NCBI GenBank assembly: GCA_039920345.1
Contig: JBDSDZ010000079.1
Coordinates: 1-8,558, forward strand
From: Croceibacterium_A sp039920345
GTDB lineage: Bacteria > Pseudomonadota > Alphaproteobacteria > Sphingomonadales > Sphingomonadaceae
Direction of reading: 5' to 3'
DNA: 8,558 bases
The position numbers and the translations under genes were made by a program. Below, in pieces: positions 1 to 8,558 of the stretch; the stretch's first letter is position 1, and each line of letters begins with the position of its first letter. The notes below the pieces were generated by a model that did not search any database, was not told the DNA's origin, and worked only from the letters and a program-made list of their open reading frames with translations.

Positions 1-1667
<1,667 letters not shown>

Positions 1668-1688
1668 GGGGGCCGCTTCGGCGCCCCC
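1668..1688 (+). other. rpoB-rpoC intergenic hairpin with cUUCGg tetraloop
   Basis: Directly after the rpoB stop codon, GGGGGC (1668-1673) pairs with GCCCCC (1683-1688). With C1674 bulged, GC (1675-1676) pairs with GC (1681-1682) around a UUCG loop (1677-1680). C(UUCG)G is an exceptionally stable RNA tetraloop. The following bases (ACCTCTCGCCCTTTAG) contain only a short, broken T run, so this does not look like an efficient intrinsic terminator. It could pause polymerase, protect the 3' end of an rpoB fragment, mark an RNA-processing site, or be a weak attenuator. The pairing is seen in the sequence; the role is inference. Confidence 0.6.
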
Positions 1689-1729
1689 ACCTCTCGCCCT
1701 TTAGACTTCACCCGTAAGGGACACGAAAA

Positions 1730-6097
<4,368 letters not shown>

Positions 6098-6115
6098 GCT
6101 CTGCCAGCAGGCTAA

Positions 6116-6173
6116 CGAAACAACCCCGCCGGAGCGATCCGGCGGGGTTTTTCTTTGCCGGTCGAAACAACCC
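6116..6173 (+). repeat. 11-bp direct repeat flanking the rpoC terminator
   Basis: CGAAACAACCC occurs at 6116-6126 and again at 6163-6173, either side of the terminator hairpin. The first copy overlaps the start of the left stem arm. Only the two copies are seen in this stretch. It may be chance or the trace of a small duplication; no function is claimed. Confidence 0.5.
6122..6156 (+). terminator. Rho-independent terminator of rpoBC
   Basis: A perfect 12-bp stem, AACCCCGCCGGA (6122-6133) with TCCGGCGGGGTT (6138-6149), closes a GCGA loop (GNRA type). It runs straight into the T-rich tract TTTTTCTTT (6148-6156). It lies 25 nt past the rpoC stop codon and should end the rpoBC transcript and insulate the downstream genes. 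On the reverse strand the exit sequence is only moderately T-rich (GTTGTTTCG) and no convergent gene is present, so a bidirectional role is unlikely. Confidence 0.95.
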
Positions 6174-6220
6174 TTGAGGCCGCTAGCCCCGCGCCCCAAT
6201 TACGCGTCTTAAATTGCAAC

Positions 6221-6224
6221 GGAG
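6221..6224 (+). promoter_or_regulatory. Ribosome binding site fixing the oxidoreductase start
   Basis: GGAG lies 7 nt before the ATG at 6232, which is ideal spacing. It supports this ATG over the in-frame TTG at 6214, which would add six residues, place the GGAG inside the coding region and have no comparable site of its own. Confidence 0.8.
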
Positions 6225-6231
6225 TTTCCGC

Positions 6232-7344
6232 ATGACCGATACCGCCGTCCTGTTCCAGCCGTTCACCTCGCCCAAGCTCACGCTGCCCAACCGCGTGGTG
6301 ATGGCGCCGATGACGCGCAACATGGCGCCCGGCGGCGTGCCGGCGCAGCCAAATGCGGACTATTACCAGCGGCGCGCGCAAGGCGGGGTCGGCCTGATCC
6401 TGTCGGAAGGCACGGTGGTGGGCCGCCCGGCCTCGCGCAACCTGCCCAATATCCCCAAGTTCCACAGCGAAGAGCCGCTCGGCGGCTGGCAGGGCGTGAT
6501 CGATGCGGTGCACGCGGCGGGCGGCAAGATGGGCCCGCAAATCTGGCATACTGGCGGTGTCGCTTCGAGCGACGAGACTTTCGCGCCGGGCGCGCTCGAC
6601 ACCCCGTCCGGCCTCAATGCGCCGGGCCAGCCTGCGGGTGAACCGATGAGCGACGAAGCCATCGCCGATACCGTGGCCGCGTTCGCGCAGGCTGCCGCTG
6701 ACGCCAAGCGGCTCGGCTTCGACACCTTCGAAATTCACGGCGCGCATGGCTACCTGATCGACCAATTCTTCTGGGACGGGACCAACGCGCGCGCCGATCG
6801 CTATGGCGGCGCGACGATTGCCGAGCGCGCGCGTTTCGCGGCCGAGGTGGTCGCTGCGATGCGTGCCGCAGTGGGCCCGGACTATCCGGTGCTGCTGCGT
6901 GTCAGCCAGTGGAAGCTGCAGGACTATGACGCGCGGCTGGCGTCCACGCCCAAGGCGATGGAGCAGTGGCTGGTGCCGCTGGTCGAAGCCGGGGTGGATA
7001 TCCTGCATTGTTCGCAGCGCCGCTTCTGGGAGCCTGAATTTCCCGAGATCGATGGCGAACAGGGCCTCAACTTCGCCGGCTGGGCCAAGAAGATCACCGG
7101 CGTACCGACCATCAGCGTCGGCTCTGTCGGACTGTCGGGCGATTTCTTCGGCTCTTTCCAGGGTCAGGGCTCGCAGACGGCCAGCCTCGACGGGCTGGTT
7201 GAACGCATGGAGCGCGGCGAGTTTGACCTGATCGCGGTCGGCCGCGCGCTGCTGTCCGACCCCGACTGGGCGGCCAAGATCCGCGACGGAAAACCCGGCG
7301 AACTGCGCGACTTCGATCCGGCGAGCTTGCAGGAGCTAGCCTGA
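6232..7344 (+). CDS. Old Yellow Enzyme family NAD(P)H:flavin oxidoreductase (ene-reductase-like)
   Basis: This is a 370-aa FMN-dependent TIM-barrel enzyme of the Old Yellow Enzyme family, predicted to be cytosolic and to reduce activated C=C bonds or other electrophiles with NAD(P)H. Seen: the N-terminal strand LTLPNRVVMAPMTRN with T28 at the flavin-tuning position (classical type; YqjM-like enzymes have Cys there); GPQIWHTGG with Q103 and H106 near FMN; the substrate-binding HGAHGYL with H169, H172 and Y174, followed by a DQFFWDGTNARADRYGG segment typical of the family; R223 in LLRVS; and the C-terminal phosphate-binding SVGS (295-298) and VGRALLSDPDW (336-346). Length is normal for the family and no catalytic residue appears lost. 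Such proteins are often annotated 12-oxophytodienoate reductase-like, but the true substrate cannot be read from the sequence. It follows the rpoBC terminator, so it needs its own promoter, and I could not identify one with confidence in 6157-6220. The lipoprotein gene starts 36 nt downstream. Confidence 0.93.
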   Translation: MTDTAVLFQPFTSPKLTLPNRVVMAPMTRNMAPGGVPAQPNADYYQRRAQGGVGLILSEGTVVGRPASRNLPNIPKFHSEEPLGGWQGVIDAVHAAGGKMGPQIWHTGGVASSDETFAPGALDTPSGLNAPGQPAGEPMSDEAIADTVAAFAQAAADAKRLGFDTFEIHGAHGYLIDQFFWDGTNARADRYGGATIAERARFAAEVVAAMRAAVGPDYPVLLRVSQWKLQDYDARLASTPKAMEQWLVPLVEAGVDILHCSQRRFWEPEFPEIDGEQGLNFAGWAKKITGVPTISVGSVGLSGDFFGSFQGQGSQTASLDGLVERMERGEFDLIAVGRALLSDPDWAAKIRDGKPGELRDFDPASLQELA

Positions 7345-7380
7345 CCGGACCCGGTTTCGTGACCCGCGCATTGTAAGTGC

Positions 7381-7833
7381 ATGCGCCCGCTGTTCGTTGC
7401 CTCGCTCCTCGCCCTGGCCGCTTGCGGGCCGCGCGATGATGCGCAATCCGTGCAGGTGGCCAGCCCGACCGCATCGGTCGCCCCGGCCCCAGCCGGTGAC
7501 CCCGATATCTCGGCAGCGCAGCTCGTCGGCGAATATCGCGTGGCCGGCGTGGGCGGGGAAAGCATCGACCTGCCGCATGCGATTACGCTCAGCCTCTCGT
7601 CCGACCGAATCACACTCGTCGCTGACTGCGTCAATGCCGTCTGGGGCTATCACCTTGAACGCGGCAGCCTTGCCACCAAACGGCTCCCTGTAATGAGCTG
7701 TCAGCGCGGCCTGATGGCGCAAGAGCAAGCTGTCTTCGCCGCGCTCGACGGTGCCACCAGGATCGTACACCTGCCGTCGGGCGCTTACGAAGTGTCCGGC
7801 CAGGGTCCGTCGTTGACGATATTCACGCAATAA
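7381..7833 (+). CDS. Predicted lipoprotein with divergent META/HslJ-like domain
   Basis: This is a 150-aa secreted lipoprotein of unknown function. The N-terminus MRPLFVASLLALAAC is a short lipoprotein signal peptide with lipobox LAAC, predicting lipidation at C15. Gly at the +2 position suggests outer-membrane sorting under the E. coli Lol rule (inference). Residues 16-45 are an Ala/Pro/Ser-rich linker. Residues about 46-150 resemble the META (DUF306/HslJ) fold: LVGEYRVAGVGG, then ITLSLSSDRITLVADCVNAVWGYHLERGSL (compare the family GCN...G.Y pattern), then MSCQRGLMAQEQAVFAAL (compare the family tTrmaC...Eq.fl.aL) and a final SLTIF strand. C83 and C107 could form a periplasmic disulfide. An in-frame stop at 7360-7362 and the lack of other starts favour the ATG at 7381, although no good Shine-Dalgarno site precedes it. 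Lipoprotein status is fairly sure; the META assignment is moderate and based on pattern only. Confidence 0.8.
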   Translation: MRPLFVASLLALAACGPRDDAQSVQVASPTASVAPAPAGDPDISAAQLVGEYRVAGVGGESIDLPHAITLSLSSDRITLVADCVNAVWGYHLERGSLATKRLPVMSCQRGLMAQEQAVFAALDGATRIVHLPSGAYEVSGQGPSLTIFTQ

Positions 7834-8011
7834 CGGCGCCGTCCAGGTGGCAGGCTAATCTAGGATTCAGGCGCCCGCTGCCGACCTGCCGCAAACAGCC
7901 GTGACCTGAGCCATGCGATCGAACGTACTGCCGCTCGCCGCCGCGAGAACGGCTGCCGCGGGAAACCGAACCTCCCCTCGACGCACGCGCTAATTCGCCT
8001 ATGGCGGCGGC
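7834..8011 (+). other. Intergenic region before gltX
   Basis: This stretch of 178 nt has no gene I can support. A 10-nt perfect palindrome, ACGGCGCCGT (7833-7842), overlaps the lipoprotein stop codon. GGCAGG (7849-7854) and CCTGCC (7885-7890) form a 6-bp inverted repeat with a 30-nt loop. CTCGC/GCGAG (7934-7938 and 7943-7947) could form a small hairpin. None is followed by a T tract, so no intrinsic terminator is evident after the lipoprotein gene. A GATTC (GANTC type, the CcrM methylation target in many alphaproteobacteria) lies at 7864-7868. A 26-codon open frame, ATG at 7913 to TAA at 7991-7993, is in the same frame as gltX but has unusual codons (AGA, three CGA, GGA) and only a poor ribosome site, so I do not call it a gene. 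No clear -35/-10 pair was found. Confidence 0.6.
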
Positions 8012-8558
8012 ATGACCGTGGTAACCCGCTTCGCGCCGTCGCCGACCGGCCGCCTGCATGTCGGCAATATTCGCACGGCGCTGCATAACTGGATGCTGGC
8101 GCAGAAGGCTGGCGGGCAGTTCTGGCTGCGGATCGACGATACCGACGCCGCGCGCAGCGAGGAGCGGCACGTCGCTTCGATCCGTGAGGATCTGACCTGG
8201 CTTGGCCTTGTGCCCGACGGCGAGGCGCGCCAGTCGGCGCGGCTCAATATCTACGAAACCGCGTTCGAAAAGCTCAAGTCTGCGGGCCGGGTCTACCCTT
8301 GCTACGAGACCACTCAGGAGCTCGATCTCAAACGCAAGGTTGCCCTGGGGCGCGGGTTGCCGCCGATCTATGACCGCGCCGCGCTGACGCTCAACGAGGC
8401 CGAGCGGGCGGACAAGCAAGCCAGCGGGATTGCCCCGCACTGGCGCTTCCAGCTCGACCACGCGGAGCCGATCGAGTGGACCGACGGCATTCGCGGGCCG
8501 CAGCATTTCGAGGCCGCGCAACTGTCCGATCCGGTGGTGCGGCGCGCCGATGGCTCGT
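8012..8558 (+). CDS. gltX: Glutamyl-tRNA synthetase, N-terminal part (3' end outside window)
   Basis: This is a class I aminoacyl-tRNA synthetase that charges tRNA with glutamate in the cytosol. The open frame runs from ATG 8012 to the right edge (182 codons). Seen: RFAPSPTGRLHVGNIRTALHNW (residues 6-27), where HVGN (16-19) is the HIGH-type ATP-binding signature; LRIDDTD (39-45), the glutamate-binding segment; EDLTWLGL (59-66); and GRVYPCYET (92-100) followed by ELDLKRKVALGRGLPPIYDR, diagnostic of full-length GluRS rather than the shorter GluQ-RS. The CxC zinc-type motif is absent at 97-100 (CYET). The KMSKS loop and anticodon-binding domain lie beyond the window. An in-frame TAA at 7991-7993 and the lack of other start codons fix ATG 8012; the upstream GGCGGCGG (8003-8010) is a weak, close ribosome site. 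The form resembles one of the two GluRS paralogues of alphaproteobacteria, where tRNA-Gln is usually made through misacylation and GatCAB; which role this copy has cannot be decided here. Confidence 0.9.
   Translation, partial: MTVVTRFAPSPTGRLHVGNIRTALHNWMLAQKAGGQFWLRIDDTDAARSEERHVASIREDLTWLGLVPDGEARQSARLNIYETAFEKLKSAGRVYPCYETTQELDLKRKVALGRGLPPIYDRAALTLNEAERADKQASGIAPHWRFQLDHAEPIEWTDGIRGPQHFEAAQLSDPVVRRADGS

Noticed and set aside
1668..1706. Intrinsic terminator between rpoB and rpoC
   Set aside because: The hairpin is strong but the following bases lack a continuous T run, and rpoC has no visible promoter of its own; read-through is needed.
6174..6214. Candidate promoter before the oxidoreductase (TTGAGG at 6174-6179 with TTAAAT at 6209-6214)
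   Set aside because: The spacer is 29 nt, far from 16-18. Pairing TTGAGG with AATTAC (6198-6203) gives 18 nt but a poor -10. Neither is convincing.
6214..6231. Upstream TTG start for the oxidoreductase
   Set aside because: The ATG at 6232 has GGAG at the right distance and begins directly before the conserved barrel strand; the extra six residues match nothing in the family.
6112..7008. A 298-residue minus-strand open frame opposite the oxidoreductase and the terminator
   Set aside because: It runs through the rpoC terminator and opposes an intact enzyme gene with all active-site motifs; no family resemblance was seen.
7864..7868. GATTC (GANTC) site upstream of gltX as a CcrM-dependent regulatory element
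   Set aside because: A single 5-bp match is expected by chance at this length; no promoter overlap could be shown.
7823..8521. A 232-residue minus-strand open frame opposite gltX
   Set aside because: The + strand encodes unmistakable GluRS signatures here; the antisense product has no recognisable domain.

Overview
The window is a high-GC stretch with every supported gene on the + strand. It suggests an alphaproteobacterium, most likely of the Sphingomonadales. The evidence is the G/C-rich third codon positions, RNA polymerase beta and beta' subunits of proteobacterial type (beta' carries both zinc sites and the large trigger-loop insertion), and a glutamyl-tRNA synthetase of the form known from alphaproteobacteria that carry two gltX copies. 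The order-level placement is inferred from remembered protein similarity; no search was run.

Layout. Positions 1-1667 hold the 3' part of rpoB, cut by the left edge. A 62-nt gap contains a GC-rich hairpin capped by a cUUCGg tetraloop. Complete rpoC follows (1730-6097, 1455 aa); its last 71 residues form a lineage-variable acidic tail ending in a decapeptide repeat. A textbook intrinsic terminator (6122-6156) closes the rpoBC transcript. Next come an Old Yellow Enzyme family flavin oxidoreductase (6232-7344, 370 aa), a small predicted lipoprotein with a META/HslJ-like domain (7381-7833, 150 aa), a 178-nt intergenic stretch, and the first 182 codons of a glutamyl-tRNA synthetase gene (8012 onward), cut by the right edge.

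How the genes relate. rpoB and rpoC encode the two catalytic subunits of RNA polymerase and are almost certainly cotranscribed. The strong terminator separates them from the accessory genes. The oxidoreductase and lipoprotein lie 36 nt apart and could share a transcript, but nothing in the sequence links them functionally. gltX is a housekeeping translation gene with its own untranslated upstream region. The ribosomal str genes (rpsL, rpsG, fusA, tuf) that often follow rpoC in proteobacteria are absent here.

I see no mobile element, CRISPR array, tRNA, rRNA or phage gene, and no convincing sign of a novel multi-gene system. This is mostly core genome. The points worth a second look are small: the RpoC tail repeat, the intergenic hairpin, the divergent lipoprotein, and the leader of gltX.
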